Shown: positions 18,182 to 26,700 of the stretch, in pieces
Numbering within the stretch: position 1 is the stretch's first letter
Layout of the letters: every line of letters begins with the position of its first letter
NCBI RefSeq assembly: GCF_009915685.1
Contig: NZ_JAABLP010000002.1
Length of the DNA: 64,000 nucleotides
Origin: Pannonibacter tanglangensis
GTDB lineage: Bacteria > Pseudomonadota > Alphaproteobacteria > Rhizobiales > Stappiaceae
Direction: 5' to 3' (one strand)
Made by a program: the position numbers and the translations under genes
The notes under the pieces: model-generated
What the model was told of the DNA's origin: nothing
The model's input: only the letters and a program-made list of their open reading frames with translations
The model's database searches: none

Positions 18182-18393
18182 GCGACCAGCCGCAGCGCCA
18201 GCCGTCCGGCGCCTAGTTGCGTTCGTTCCGTGCCCCGGATCCCGCCCGAAGCTCCGATTAGCACGGAAGGTGGTGAACAGCACGCAAACAAGCGAGCGAA
18301 TTTGACAATAATTTTCGCAAGGCTTGCGGGTCGGAGGAGGGCGGTCCATCTTGCCCCCACAACAACACCTGCACATGGGATACCGCAGCAATC

Positions 18394-19887
18394 ATGAGCA
18401 AGCTCACAAAGATCCAGTTCGGCAAGGCCGTGGCCCAGCCGGGCGTTGCCGTCGTTTTTGCCGATGAGGAGCTGGCCAGCGGCGCGCTTGGCGCCGCCCT
18501 TCTGGACAGCCTGAGCGGGGGACTCGCCCGTGCGGCCAAGGCGGGCAACTTCACCGGCAAGCGCGGGACGCGCCTCGACCTGATCGCCCCGGCCGGGCTG
18601 GACCTTGACCGGCTGATCGTCATCGGCCTCGGCAAGCCGGAGGACATGAAGGGCCTCGACTGGATGAAGCTCGGCGGCGCCGTGCAGGCGGCCGTCGCAG
18701 CCGCCAAGGCCACCCAGGCACTCGTCTATCTGGAGACCGCGAAGGCCGAAGTCACCGGCGAGGCGGCAGCCGATTTCGCCCTCGGCGCCGTGCTGCGCAG
18801 CCACACGTTCGACACCTACAAGACCAAGAAGGACGAGGACGCCGCGCCGGCCGAGATCACACTCAACATCGCCGGTGTCGACCCCAAGGCCGCCAAGAAG
18901 GCCTGGAGCGTGCGGGAAGGTCTGGGCGAAGGCGTCATCCTGGCGCGTGATCTCGTCAACGAGCCGGCCAACGTGCTGGGCCCGGTCGAGTTCGCTGATC
19001 GCGCGGCCAAGCTCGAGAAGCTCGGCGTCGAGATCGAGATCCTGACCGAGAAGGAGATGAAGAAGCTCAAGATGGCCGCGCTGCTCGGCGTGGCCCAGGG
19101 CTCCGTGCGTCCGCCGCGTCTGGTCATCATGCGCTGGAACGGCGGCAAGAAGGACGAGGCGCCGGTCGCCTTCGTCGGCAAGGGCGTGGTCTTCGACACC
19201 GGCGGCATCTCGATCAAGCCGGCCGCGGGCATGGAAGACATGAAGGGCGACATGGGCGGGGCTGCCGCGGTCACCGGTCTCATGCATGCACTGGCCGCGC
19301 GCAAGGCCAAGGTCAATGCCATCGGTGTCATTGGCCTGGTCGAGAACATGCCCGACGGCAACGCGCAGCGGCCGGGTGACATCGTGCGCGCCATGTCCGG
19401 CACCACGATCGAGATCCTCAACACCGACGCCGAAGGCCGCCTCGTGCTGGCCGACGCGCTCTGGTACACGCAGGACCGTTTCAAGCCGAAGTTCATGATC
19501 GACCTGGCGACCCTGACCGGCGCCGTGATCATCGCGCTCGGCTCCCAGAACGCCGGTCTGTTCTCCAACAACGACGAGCTGGCCCAGCGACTGACGGCGG
19601 CGGGCGAGGGCACCGGCGAAACCGTCTGGCGGCTGCCCCTGTCCAAGGCCTATGACAAGCTGATCGACACGCCCAACGCCGATGTGAAGAACACCGGCGG
19701 CCGTACGGCCGGCTCCATCACGGCCGCGCAGTTCCTGCAGCGCTTCGTCAATGACGTGCCGTGGGCGCATCTCGACGTGGCCGGCACGGCCATGGGCTCC
19801 GACAAGACCGAATTCAGCCAGGGCTGGGCCTCGGGCTTCGGCGTGCGGCTGCTCGACGAGCTGGTCCGCGCCCACTACGAGGACTGA
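18394..19887 (+). CDS. pepA: Leucyl aminopeptidase (cytosol aminopeptidase, M17)
   Basis: Cleaves N-terminal residues from peptides; a hexameric di-metal enzyme. The 497-residue protein has the M17 metal and catalytic motifs GKGVVFDTGGISIKPAAGM, DMGGAAAVTG and the signature NTDAEGRLVLADAL. Divergent from lptF. A TTGACA at 18302-18307 in the intergenic region could be its -35 box, but I see no good -10 at the right distance. holC follows further downstream, a common pairing in alphaproteobacteria, though here a small minus-strand gene lies between them. Confidence 0.96.
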   Translation: MSKLTKIQFGKAVAQPGVAVVFADEELASGALGAALLDSLSGGLARAAKAGNFTGKRGTRLDLIAPAGLDLDRLIVIGLGKPEDMKGLDWMKLGGAVQAAVAAAKATQALVYLETAKAEVTGEAAADFALGAVLRSHTFDTYKTKKDEDAAPAEITLNIAGVDPKAAKKAWSVREGLGEGVILARDLVNEPANVLGPVEFADRAAKLEKLGVEIEILTEKEMKKLKMAALLGVAQGSVRPPRLVIMRWNGGKKDEAPVAFVGKGVVFDTGGISIKPAAGMEDMKGDMGGAAAVTGLMHALAARKAKVNAIGVIGLVENMPDGNAQRPGDIVRAMSGTTIEILNTDAEGRLVLADALWYTQDRFKPKFMIDLATLTGAVIIALGSQNAGLFSNNDELAQRLTAAGEGTGETVWRLPLSKAYDKLIDTPNADVKNTGGRTAGSITAAQFLQRFVNDVPWAHLDVAGTAMGSDKTEFSQGWASGFGVRLLDELVRAHYED

Positions 19888-20005
19888 GAGCGGACCTGAT
19901 GTGGGGCGGGGCGCGGGGCATGTCCGGCCCCGCTGCCCACGATGTCACGCTGCGATGGCAGGCCGCGATGTTAGGCCGCCCGGACGACGGGCGATCTGGC
20001 GCCGG

Positions 20006-20049
20006 CCAGTTCAGGCCGGTTCAGGCCAGTTCGGGCCAGTTCGGGCCAG
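20006..20049. repeat. 10-bp tandem repeat, 4.4 copies
   Basis: Units ccagttcagg, ccggttcagg, ccagttcggg, ccagttcggg and a partial ccag run without gaps in the pepA 3' flank. It is non-coding and may be a site of copy-number variation. Confidence 0.8.
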
Positions 20050-20095
20050 CCTGCCGGGGGCACCGGCAGCAGGAGGCGCTGCACAGTCCGTCAAC

Positions 20096-20125
20096 AAAAA
20101 ACCCGCCGGGTGTCCAGCGGGTTTT
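20096..20125 (-). terminator. Terminator between pepA and the small gene, chiefly for the minus strand
   Basis: A 9-bp stem, aaaacccgc (20098-20106) and gcgggtttt (20117-20125), with loop cgggtgtcca. Read on the minus strand it ends in six Ts (20096-20101) and lies about 50 nt after the stop of the 40-codon gene. On the plus strand the T run is only four long, but it could also end pepA transcripts. Confidence 0.75.
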
Positions 20126-20173
20126 CAACAGTTTCTGCAGTGTGCGGGGCACGGGTTATCCCCAGCCGCGCCC

Positions 20174-20296
20174 TCAGCAGGCCTTGTAGGCCTGGCAGGC
20201 AGTCGCAGGCTCGGTCACGATGAGGCCAAGGGCCGCAGTCGCACCGGCGAGCCCGAGAACCAGCGTGAAGAACAGCGCGACGCGAACAACCATCAT
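20174..20296 (-). CDS. Small 40-residue membrane or secreted peptide
   Basis: An open frame of 41 codons starts with tandem ATGs (20296 and 20293). The peptide begins MMVVRVALFFTLVLGLAGAT and continues AALGLIVTEPATACQAYKAC. It has a hydrophobic helix over about residues 5-27 and a short Cys-containing tail (CQAYKAC), so it is either a signal peptide plus a tiny mature peptide or a single-pass membrane peptide. A G-rich stretch (gggggttc) precedes the start, and a terminator on the same strand follows at 20096-20125. The product is not one I recognise; no function is assigned. The coherent start, hydrophobicity pattern and terminator are the support. Confidence 0.6.
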   Translation of the reverse strand: MMVVRVALFFTLVLGLAGATAALGLIVTEPATACQAYKAC

Positions 20297-20513
20297 GAAC
20301 CCCCGATAACCGGCCCTGAACACCTCGGCAGCCAAGGTCCTTAACGACTCGCTGCCAACCCGGGTTCAAAATAAGGCCTGCAAATTTGCGTCCGGTTAAT
20401 GCTAGGAGTCCCGGCGTCTGTCCATGCGCATTCTGGCGCGTGGCGCCGAAATGGTTGCGGCCTGTTGCCGGGCTGCATCACCCGCGCCGAGCGAACGAGG
20501 GAGACCGGATCCT

Positions 20514-20966
20514 TTGGCCACCGAAGTGCTGTTCTATCACCTGACGAGCCAGCCGCTGGAGGCGGTCCTGCCGGGTCTTCTGATGAAATGCCTCGAGCGG
20601 GACTGGACCGTTGTCGTGCAATGCGGATCGCGCGAACGGGTCGAGGCGCTGGACGCGCATCTGTGGGCCTTCTCCGACGACAGCTTCCTGCCGCACGGAA
20701 CCGCCGCGGACGATCATCCCGAGCACCAGCCCGTCTATCTCACGGACGGGCCGGACAACCCCAACGGTGCGGTGATCCGCTTTCTGGTCGACCGGGCCGT
20801 CCCCGGCAGCATCGAGGGCTATGCCCGCATCGTCCTGCTGTTTGACGGGCAGGACCCGGAGGCGCTCGCCGAGGCGCGGGGCCACTGGAAGAGCCTGAAG
20901 GCCCAGGGCGCCGAGGTGACCTACTGGCAGCAGAAGCCGAACGGCGGCTGGGAGCGCAAGGCCTGA
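20514..20966 (+). CDS. holC: DNA polymerase III chi subunit
   Basis: Chi links the clamp-loader complex to single-strand-binding protein. The 150-residue product begins ATEVLFYHLTSQPLEAVLPG and contains LLMKCLERDWTVVVQCGSRE and the typical C-terminal HWKSLKAQGAEVTYWQQ. The likely start is the TTG at 20514, preceded by GAGGGAG; the nearest in-frame ATG (20424, with another at 20451) would add residues unlike the family. It lies downstream of pepA as in many alphaproteobacteria, but separated from it by the small minus-strand gene. Confidence 0.88.
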   Translation: MATEVLFYHLTSQPLEAVLPGLLMKCLERDWTVVVQCGSRERVEALDAHLWAFSDDSFLPHGTAADDHPEHQPVYLTDGPDNPNGAVIRFLVDRAVPGSIEGYARIVLLFDGQDPEALAEARGHWKSLKAQGAEVTYWQQKPNGGWERKA

Positions 20967-21453
20967 CCACACGGTCTGACCACGGGGCCCGAACACCCGG
21001 CTGAACGAGGAGGCGTTGCCTGCCCGCCCGATGCCGGCACGAGCCATCTCTGACAGTCTCGGGACCATGGCCTGACGCGCAGCGTTGCGCGGCTGGACGT
21101 CCGGCTTTGCAGATCGTTCAAGGATTGGCCTTCCGGCTTTCAAGTTGTTGCAGCGCCGGCATGGTTTTGATGAGCCGGCTTTGCGCGGCTGCCGTTGCAT
21201 TGGTGGTCGCCTGGCAAATCTTCGCAAGTGGGCGTGACGGTTTCGCGCCCGGCTGACGCGCGGCATTACATGCGGGCAGGGGGGAGGCGTTGCTGTCGGC
21301 GGCCCTGCGAACGCTGACAGGTGCGGAGCGCGTCAAGCGTGAAATTTTAATCAAGGGACCCGATTTTCATTGTGCCCGGGGGGCAAAGGGGGTAACAGGC
21401 CCCCCTGACTGGGTTCCCTCCCTGTTTTGTTCAGGATGGCGGAAGGGCTAAAC
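20967..21453. other. 487-bp intergenic region between holC and nspC
   Basis: I find no convincing gene. The last 80 bp contain a lower-GC stretch (gtgaaattttaatcaaggga, about 21333-21352) that may include the nspC promoter, and the G/C-run hairpins described at 21378-21406. Confidence 0.5.
21378..21406 (+). promoter_or_regulatory. nspC leader with two mutually exclusive hairpins
   Basis: In the leader ending 48 nt before the nspC start, ggggggc (21378-21384) can pair with gcccccc (21399-21405), and aggggg (21387-21392) can pair with ccccct (21401-21406). Both use the same C run, so only one can form at a time. This layout could switch between structures, but there is no U tract and no recognised riboswitch core; it is a structural observation only. 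Confidence 0.35.
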
Positions 21454-22551
21454 ATGATCCCCACTCCCTATTATCTCATCGACAAGTCGAAGCTTCTCTC
21501 GAACATGGAGAAGATCGCGTGGCTGCGCGAGACCTCCGGCGCCAAGTCGCTGCTGGCGCTGAAGTGCTTCGCTGCCTGGTCCGTGTTCGACTTCATGTCG
21601 CAGTACATGGACGGCACCACGTCGTCCTCGCTCTACGAGGTGAAGCTCGGCCGGGAGAAATTCCCGGGCGAGACGCATGCCTATTCGGTCGCCTACGCCG
21701 ATGACGAGATCGACGAGGTCATTGCCTCGTCCGACAAGATCCTGTTCAACACCATCGGCCAGCTCGAGCGGTTCGACGCCCAGTCGGCCGGTCACGTGCG
21801 TGGCCTGCGCGTCAACCCGGGCGTTTCCACCTCCGGCTTTGACCTGGCCGACCCGGCGCGTCCGTTCTCGCGCCTTGGCGAGCATGACCCGGAGAAGATC
21901 GCGGCCGTGGTCGACCGGATCTCCGGCTTCATGTTCCACAACAACTGCGAGAACGACGATTTCGACCGCTTCGACGCCATGCTCGGCCATATCGAGCAGC
22001 GCTTCGGCTTCCTGATCCGGCAGATGAACTGGATCAGCCTGGGCGGCGGCATCCATTTCACCGGCGAGGGCTATCCGCTGGAGAAGTTCGCCGAGCGGCT
22101 GAAGCGCTTTGCCGGCGAAAACGAGGTGCAGGTCTATCTGGAGCCGGGCGAGGCCGCGATCACCAAGTCCACCACGCTGGAAGTGACCGTCCTCGACACG
22201 CTCTACAACGGCAAGAACCTCGCCATCGTCGACAGCTCGATCGAGGCGCACATGCTCGACCTGCTGATCTACCGGCTGAACGCCAAGATGGAGCCGAATG
22301 CCGGCGACCATGAATGGATGGTCTGCGGCAAGTCGTGCCTGGCCGGCGACATCTTCGGCGAGTTCCGCTTCCCCGCGCCGCTGAAGGCCGGCGACCGGCT
22401 CTCCATGCAGGATGCGGCCGGCTACACGATGGTCAAGAAGAACTGGTTCAACGGCGTGAAGATGCCGGCGATCGCGGTGAAGGAGCTGGACGGCGCGGTG
22501 CGCCTTGCCCGCGACTTCACCTATGCCGACTTCGCAGCCGCCCTTTCCTGA
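21454..22551 (+). CDS. nspC: Carboxynorspermidine/carboxyspermidine decarboxylase
   Basis: PLP-dependent decarboxylase forming spermidine or norspermidine from the carboxylated precursor in the SAM-independent polyamine route. The 365-residue protein starts MIPTPYYLIDKSKLLSNMEK; the PLP lysine is Lys37 in LLALKCFA, and GGGIHFTGEGYP is the phosphate-binding loop region. CGGAAGG lies 8 nt before the ATG at 21454; an upstream in-frame ATG (21436) is less well placed. The partner dehydrogenase follows 99 bp downstream. Confidence 0.92.
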   Translation: MIPTPYYLIDKSKLLSNMEKIAWLRETSGAKSLLALKCFAAWSVFDFMSQYMDGTTSSSLYEVKLGREKFPGETHAYSVAYADDEIDEVIASSDKILFNTIGQLERFDAQSAGHVRGLRVNPGVSTSGFDLADPARPFSRLGEHDPEKIAAVVDRISGFMFHNNCENDDFDRFDAMLGHIEQRFGFLIRQMNWISLGGGIHFTGEGYPLEKFAERLKRFAGENEVQVYLEPGEAAITKSTTLEVTVLDTLYNGKNLAIVDSSIEAHMLDLLIYRLNAKMEPNAGDHEWMVCGKSCLAGDIFGEFRFPAPLKAGDRLSMQDAAGYTMVKKNWFNGVKMPAIAVKELDGAVRLARDFTYADFAAALS

Positions 22552-22650
22552 TCCTGCTGTAATGCCGCCGTGATGGCGGCGTGACACGTTCCTGAACGCG
22601 GGCCGGCAGCTCCGGCCCGCGCAGTGCCCCTCAAAGACTCAAGGAGGACT

Positions 22651-23898
22651 ATGGGCGAAATGAAGCGCAACATACTCATCATCGGCGCCGGTGGCGTAGC
22701 GCAGGTTGTCGCGCACAAATGTGCGCAGAACAACGACCTGCTCGGCGACATTCACATTGCTTCGCGCAATCCCGCGAAGTGCGAGCGGATCATCGACAGC
22801 ATCCGCGAGAAAGGCAGCCTGAAGGTCGAGGGCGCTCTTGAAGCCCATGCCCTGGATGCAATGGACACGGCGGCGGTCGCCGCGCTGATCCGCAAGACCG
22901 GGTGTCAGATCGTCATCAACGTCGGTTCGTCCTTCGTCAACATGACCGTTCTGGATGCCTGCATCGAGACGGGCGTGGCCTATATGGACACGGCCATCCA
23001 CGAAGATCCGAAGAAGATCTGCGAGACGCCGCCCTGGTACGGCAATTACGAGTGGAAGCGCCGCGAGGCCTGCGCGGACAAGGGCATCACCGCCATCCTC
23101 GGCGTCGGCTTCGACCCGGGCGTGGTCAATGCCTATGCGCGCCTGGCCATCGACGAATACGTGACCGAGCCGGAGTCGATCGACATCATCGACATCAACG
23201 CCGGCTCGCATGGCCGCTGGTTCTCGACCAACTTCGACCCGGAAATCAACTTCCGCGAGTTCACTGGCACGGTCTATTCCTGGCAGCAGGGGGCCTGGCA
23301 GTCGAACCGGATGTTCGAGGTTGGCAAGGTCTGGGACATGCCGCTCGTGGGCCCGCAGCAGACCTATCTGACCGGCCATGACGAGGTGCATTCCCTCTCG
23401 GCCAACTATCCGCAGGCGGACGTGCGCTTCTGGATGGGCTTCTCGGATCACTACATCAACGTCTTCACCGTGCTGAAGAACCTCGGCCTCCTGTCCGAGC
23501 AGCCGGTCAGGACGGCCGAAGGGCTGGAAGTGGTGCCGCTGAAGGTGGTCAAGGCCGTGCTGCCGGATCCCTCGTCGCTCGCCCCGGATTACACCGGCAA
23601 GACCTGCATCGGCACGCTGGTGAAGGGCAAGAAGGACGGCAAGCCGGCCGAAGTCCTGGTCTTCAACATCGCCGACCACAAGGACGCCTACAATGAAGTC
23701 GGCTCGCAGGGCATCAGCTACACCGCCGGCGTGCCGCCGGTCGCCGCTGCCATGCTGATTGCCGACGGCACGTGGGATGTGGGTGCGATGAAGAATGTCG
23801 AGGAGCTTGACCCCAAGCCCTTCCTCGCGCTCCTCAACCGCATCGGCCTGCCGACCGAGATCAAGGACGCCTCCGGCACCCGGCCGTTTGTCGGCTGA
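22651..23898 (+). CDS. Carboxy(nor)spermidine dehydrogenase, saccharopine dehydrogenase family
   Basis: Condenses putrescine or diaminopropane with aspartate semialdehyde and reduces the imine to the carboxylated polyamine that NspC then decarboxylates. The 415-residue protein has the Rossmann motif ILIIGAGGVAQVVAHK at the N-terminus and the family motifs GVAYMDTAIHEDP and GVGFDPGVVNAYARLA. Start choice: ATG at 22651 (MGEMKRN) is only 3 nt after AAGGAGG, while the ATG at 22660 is 12 nt after it; either may be used. A terminator follows, so nspC and this gene form a two-gene unit. Confidence 0.9.
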   Translation: MGEMKRNILIIGAGGVAQVVAHKCAQNNDLLGDIHIASRNPAKCERIIDSIREKGSLKVEGALEAHALDAMDTAAVAALIRKTGCQIVINVGSSFVNMTVLDACIETGVAYMDTAIHEDPKKICETPPWYGNYEWKRREACADKGITAILGVGFDPGVVNAYARLAIDEYVTEPESIDIIDINAGSHGRWFSTNFDPEINFREFTGTVYSWQQGAWQSNRMFEVGKVWDMPLVGPQQTYLTGHDEVHSLSANYPQADVRFWMGFSDHYINVFTVLKNLGLLSEQPVRTAEGLEVVPLKVVKAVLPDPSSLAPDYTGKTCIGTLVKGKKDGKPAEVLVFNIADHKDAYNEVGSQGISYTAGVPPVAAAMLIADGTWDVGAMKNVEELDPKPFLALLNRIGLPTEIKDASGTRPFVG

Positions 23899-23921
23899 TC
23901 TCAACAGCGCATGCGTGATGG

Positions 23922-23951
23922 AAACCCCGGATCGACAGGTCCGGGGTTTTT
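23922..23951 (+). terminator. Intrinsic terminator after the polyamine gene pair
   Basis: Perfect 10-bp stem aaaccccgga (23922-23931) and tccggggttt (23940-23949) continuing into a T run (t to 23951, then gttt). It lies 23 nt after the dehydrogenase stop. Confidence 0.88.
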
Positions 23952-23971
23952 GTTTGCCCGTTGTTGTTACG

Positions 23972-24161
23972 CGTCATCCCGGACCAGCTGAGCGCCAGCG
24001 AAGCGCCGAGCCGGGATCCAGATATCAGCCGCGCGGAGCGCGACACACTGGTCCAGCGCGCGCCGATCAGGCGAAATTGCATTTGCGCTCGCTGTCGCTC
24101 GCACGGGCTCGCTGGATTCCGGATCTGCGGTTCGCGGCCGCTCACCTTGTCCGGAATGACG
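23972..24161. repeat. 190-bp intergenic element with nested inverted repeats
   Basis: Outer arms cgtcatcccggac (23972-23984) and gtccggaatgacg (24149-24161) match as inverted repeats at 12 of 13 positions. Inside them ccgggatccag (24011-24021) and ctggattccgg (24112-24122) match at 10 of 11. This arrangement resembles the short dispersed palindromic elements common in rhizobial genomes. It contains no gene, and lies between a terminator and the next gene. Confidence 0.65.
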
Positions 24162-24303
24162 GGGAGGACGGGAGGCGTGGAATTCGGCACGGGCCATGCG
24201 CCATGTCATGGGCTGTTGCGCGGCGATGTGTATCACTGCCGGCAACGCCCCCTCAGACGGGGCGCGCAGCCAATCTTGCCATCATCCCATCCGGAGCCCG
24301 ACA

Positions 24304-25320
24304 ATGTCCGATGCCCGTTTCCGTGTCGATGTGTTCAGCGCCAAGCCCTATGACGCCCGGTTTCTGGATGCGGCGGCAGCACGGGCGGAGGCGCCGGTCA
24401 GCCTCGTCTATCACGACATGCGCCTGACGGAACGGACCATGCCGCTGGCGCGCGGGGCGGATGTGGTCTGCGCCTTCGTCAATGACACCCTGTCGGCGCC
24501 GGTGCTGGACGGACTGTCGGATTTCGGGGTGAGGCTCGTTGCGCTGCGCTCGGCCGGCTTCAATCACGTGGACCTCAAGGCCGCAGCGGCCTGCGGCATT
24601 CAGGTGGCCCGCGTGCCGGCCTACTCGCCGCATGCGGTGGCGGAGCACGCGGTCGCCCTGATGCTGACGCTGAACCGCAAGACCCACCGTGCCTACAACC
24701 GGGTGCGGGACGGCAATTTCGCGCTGGACGGGCTGATGGGGTTCGACTTCCATGGGCGCACGGTCGGCATCATCGGTACGGGTCTCATCGGCGAGGTTCT
24801 GGCGCGGATCATGACCGGATTCGGTTGCCGCGTGGTGGCGCATGACCCGGTGCCGAACCCGGCCTGCCTCGCCCTTGGCGTCACCTATCTGCCGCTGGCC
24901 GAACTCTTCGCCGCCGCTGACATCCTGTCGTTGCAGTGCCCGCTGACGCCGGCCACCTTTCATCTCATCAATGATGAAACGATTGCGCAGATGCGCCCCG
25001 GCGTCATGCTGGTGAACACTTCGCGCGGGGCCGTGATCGACACGGCCGCCGTGATCCGGGGGCTGAAGAGCGGCCAGATCGGCGCCCTCGGGCTCGATGT
25101 CTACGAGGAGGAAAGCCAGCTGTTCTTCGAGGACCTGTCGGACCGGATCATCCCGGACGACCTCTTTGCCCGGCTCCTGACCTTCCCGAATGTGCTGATC
25201 ACCGGCCACCAGGGCTTCTTCACCGAGGACGCGTTGACGGCCATCGCCGAGACGACCATCGCCAATGTCACGAGCTTCCTCTCAACCGGCGCGCCGCTGC
25301 ATCCGGTGAAGGCGCCCTGA
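24304..25320 (+). CDS. D-2-hydroxyacid dehydrogenase, D-lactate dehydrogenase type
   Basis: NAD-dependent reduction of pyruvate-like 2-oxoacids to D-2-hydroxyacids. The 338-residue protein (MSDARFRVDVFSAKPYDARF) has substrate-binding LRSAGFNHVD, the nucleotide motif VGIIGTGLIGEVLA, the catalytic Arg in NTSRGAVIDT, Glu in VYEEESQLFFED and His in ITGHQGFFTEDAL, a set typical of fermentative LdhA. The frame is open from 24196, but the ATG at 24304 gives the family-like start. It appears monocistronic. Confidence 0.9.
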   Translation: MSDARFRVDVFSAKPYDARFLDAAAARAEAPVSLVYHDMRLTERTMPLARGADVVCAFVNDTLSAPVLDGLSDFGVRLVALRSAGFNHVDLKAAAACGIQVARVPAYSPHAVAEHAVALMLTLNRKTHRAYNRVRDGNFALDGLMGFDFHGRTVGIIGTGLIGEVLARIMTGFGCRVVAHDPVPNPACLALGVTYLPLAELFAAADILSLQCPLTPATFHLINDETIAQMRPGVMLVNTSRGAVIDTAAVIRGLKSGQIGALGLDVYEEESQLFFEDLSDRIIPDDLFARLLTFPNVLITGHQGFFTEDALTAIAETTIANVTSFLSTGAPLHPVKAP

Positions 25321-25331
25321 CGCAACCCCGG

Positions 25332-26036
25332 TCACGCCCGTCCGAACAGCGCCGGCAGGTCCGTGAGGCTCTTGAGCTGGATCGCTTTCGGATGGCCAAC
25401 GGGGAAATCCGCCGCTTCCAGAGCCCAGAGCAGCGGGTAGGGGACGTGAATGGCGGTGGCGCCCAGTTCAAGGACGGGCAGGATGTCGGAGCGCACCGAG
25501 TTGCCGATCATGACCACCTTCGACATGTCGTCGGTGTAGCGGGCAAAGATCCGGGCGTAGACCTCCGGGCTCTTCTCGCTGACCACATCGACGGCGGTGA
25601 AGTGCTTCTGCAGGCCCGAGGCGGCGATCTTGCGTTCCTGGTCGAACAGGTCGCCCTTGGTGATGAGGATCAGCGGGGCGATGCCCCGGATGGCGGCAAG
25701 CGCCTCGCGCACGCCGTCGAGCGGCTCGACCGGATGGCCGAGCATCTCCTGTCCCGCCGTCAGGATCTCTCCGATCACCGTCGCCGGCACCTTGCCGTCG
25801 GTGACCTCGATCGCGGTCTCGATCATCGACAGGATGAAGCCCTTGATGCCGTAGCCATAGTGGTGGACGTTGCGCCGTTCGGCGGCCACCAGCCGGTCCG
25901 CGATGCGGTTCTTCTCGCAATAGGGCGCGAGCAGTTCGGCGAAGCGGGCTTCCGTCAGCTTGAAGAAGCTCTCGTTGTGCCAGAGCGTGTCATCGGCATC
26001 GAAGGCGATGACGGCGGGAGACTGCGGCAGCGGCAT
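25332..26036 (-). CDS. HAD-family hydrolase
   Basis: A 234-residue haloacid-dehalogenase-like hydrolase, probably a small-molecule phosphatase. Motif I is FDADDTLWHNESFF, motif II LILITKGD, Lys of motif III in VSEKSPEVY, and motif IV VVMIGNSVRSDI. A helical cap lies at about residues 20-100. The substrate cannot be told from sequence. It is convergent with the dehydrogenase (11 bp between stops) and lies 33 bp downstream of the broken toxin gene on the same strand. Confidence 0.85.
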   Translation of the reverse strand: MPLPQSPAVIAFDADDTLWHNESFFKLTEARFAELLAPYCEKNRIADRLVAAERRNVHHYGYGIKGFILSMIETAIEVTDGKVPATVIGEILTAGQEMLGHPVEPLDGVREALAAIRGIAPLILITKGDLFDQERKIAASGLQKHFTAVDVVSEKSPEVYARIFARYTDDMSKVVMIGNSVRSDILPVLELGATAIHVPYPLLWALEAADFPVGHPKAIQLKSLTDLPALFGRA

Positions 26037-26069
26037 GGGCGGGCTTTCTGGTGGGGGTGACGGGCGGGC

Positions 26070-26350
26070 TCAGGGCCATTGCCGGGCGCCATGGAGCAGG
26101 CGCAGGATGAGGATCGAACCGGCCTGTTCGGTGTAGACAACGATATAGTCTGCCGAACAACCAGCTCCTGTGTTGACGCGACACGGCCCGGGCGGCCGAG
26201 GTCAGGATGGCGCGTCAGTGTTGCAACGCGGGCTTCCACATCTTGCTTGAACGCGGTCGCGGCGGCCGGATTGTCCGCCGCGATGTCGTCGATGATCGCA
26301 AGAAAGTCCTGCGCTGCCAAGGGATGCCATGCCAGCCGCACCGCAGGCAC
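26070..26350 (-). pseudogene. RelE/ParE-type toxin, frameshifted
   Basis: From the GTG at 26350 the frame encodes 67 residues of a RelE/ParE fold (MPAVRLAWHPLAAQDFLAII, then DLGRPGRVASTQELVVRQ). At about 26151 the reading frame shifts: the next frame continues DYIVVYTEQAGSILILRLLH and GARQWP to a stop at 26070, exactly the expected C-terminus. Restoring one base would give a normal protein of about 95 residues. Read as it stands, the first frame runs on into the HAD gene to 25955 with unrelated sequence. Either the toxin is inactivated or there is a sequencing error; programmed frameshifting seems unlikely as I see no slippery run. Confidence 0.82.
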
Positions 26351-26352
26351 CC

Positions 26353-26655
26353 TCAGTCGCCGCTGTCAAGTCGGCCGCGTGCAATCCGCCGGTCTGCCGC
26401 CGCCATGACGTCCTCGTGCGACAGCGGAGCCGAAAGGTCGTTCAGTGCCTCGGCCACCTTGTCCCGGAACCAGGCGTCATGGGCTTGCGTATCCAGCAAC
26501 AGCCCCGGGGGAAGGACACCGTCCTGTGCAATCCGGGTCACGAGGATACGCACCGCATCCGACAGGGTCAGCCCGGTGCCATCCAGAGCCGCCGCCGCGC
26601 GCGCTTTTGTCTCGTCTTCAATCCGGACATGCAGCATGCCTGTCTTTGCGGTCAT
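26353..26655 (-). CDS. RelB/DinJ-family antitoxin
   Basis: A 100-residue antitoxin: MTAKTGMLHVRIEDETKARA gives the ribbon-helix-helix DNA-binding strand, followed by the helix region LTLSDAVRILVTRIAQDGVL and a C-terminal toxin-neutralising segment. CGGAGA lies 7 nt before the ATG at 26655; an in-frame ATG at 26691 is upstream but the family starts near TGMLHVRI. The toxin GTG starts 2 nt after its stop, the normal order. It is expected to repress its own promoter through the palindrome at 26701-26722. Confidence 0.85.
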   Translation of the reverse strand: MTAKTGMLHVRIEDETKARAAAALDGTGLTLSDAVRILVTRIAQDGVLPPGLLLDTQAHDAWFRDKVAEALNDLSAPLSHEDVMAAADRRIARGRLDSGD

Positions 26656-26700
26656 GACAAATCTCCGGGGAAGGGTGTCCGCTCCTATCATCGATGATGA

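Noticed and set aside
18302..18324. TTGACA as a pepA promoter -35 box
   Set aside because: No acceptable -10 hexamer occurs 16-18 bp downstream, so it is not listed as a promoter.
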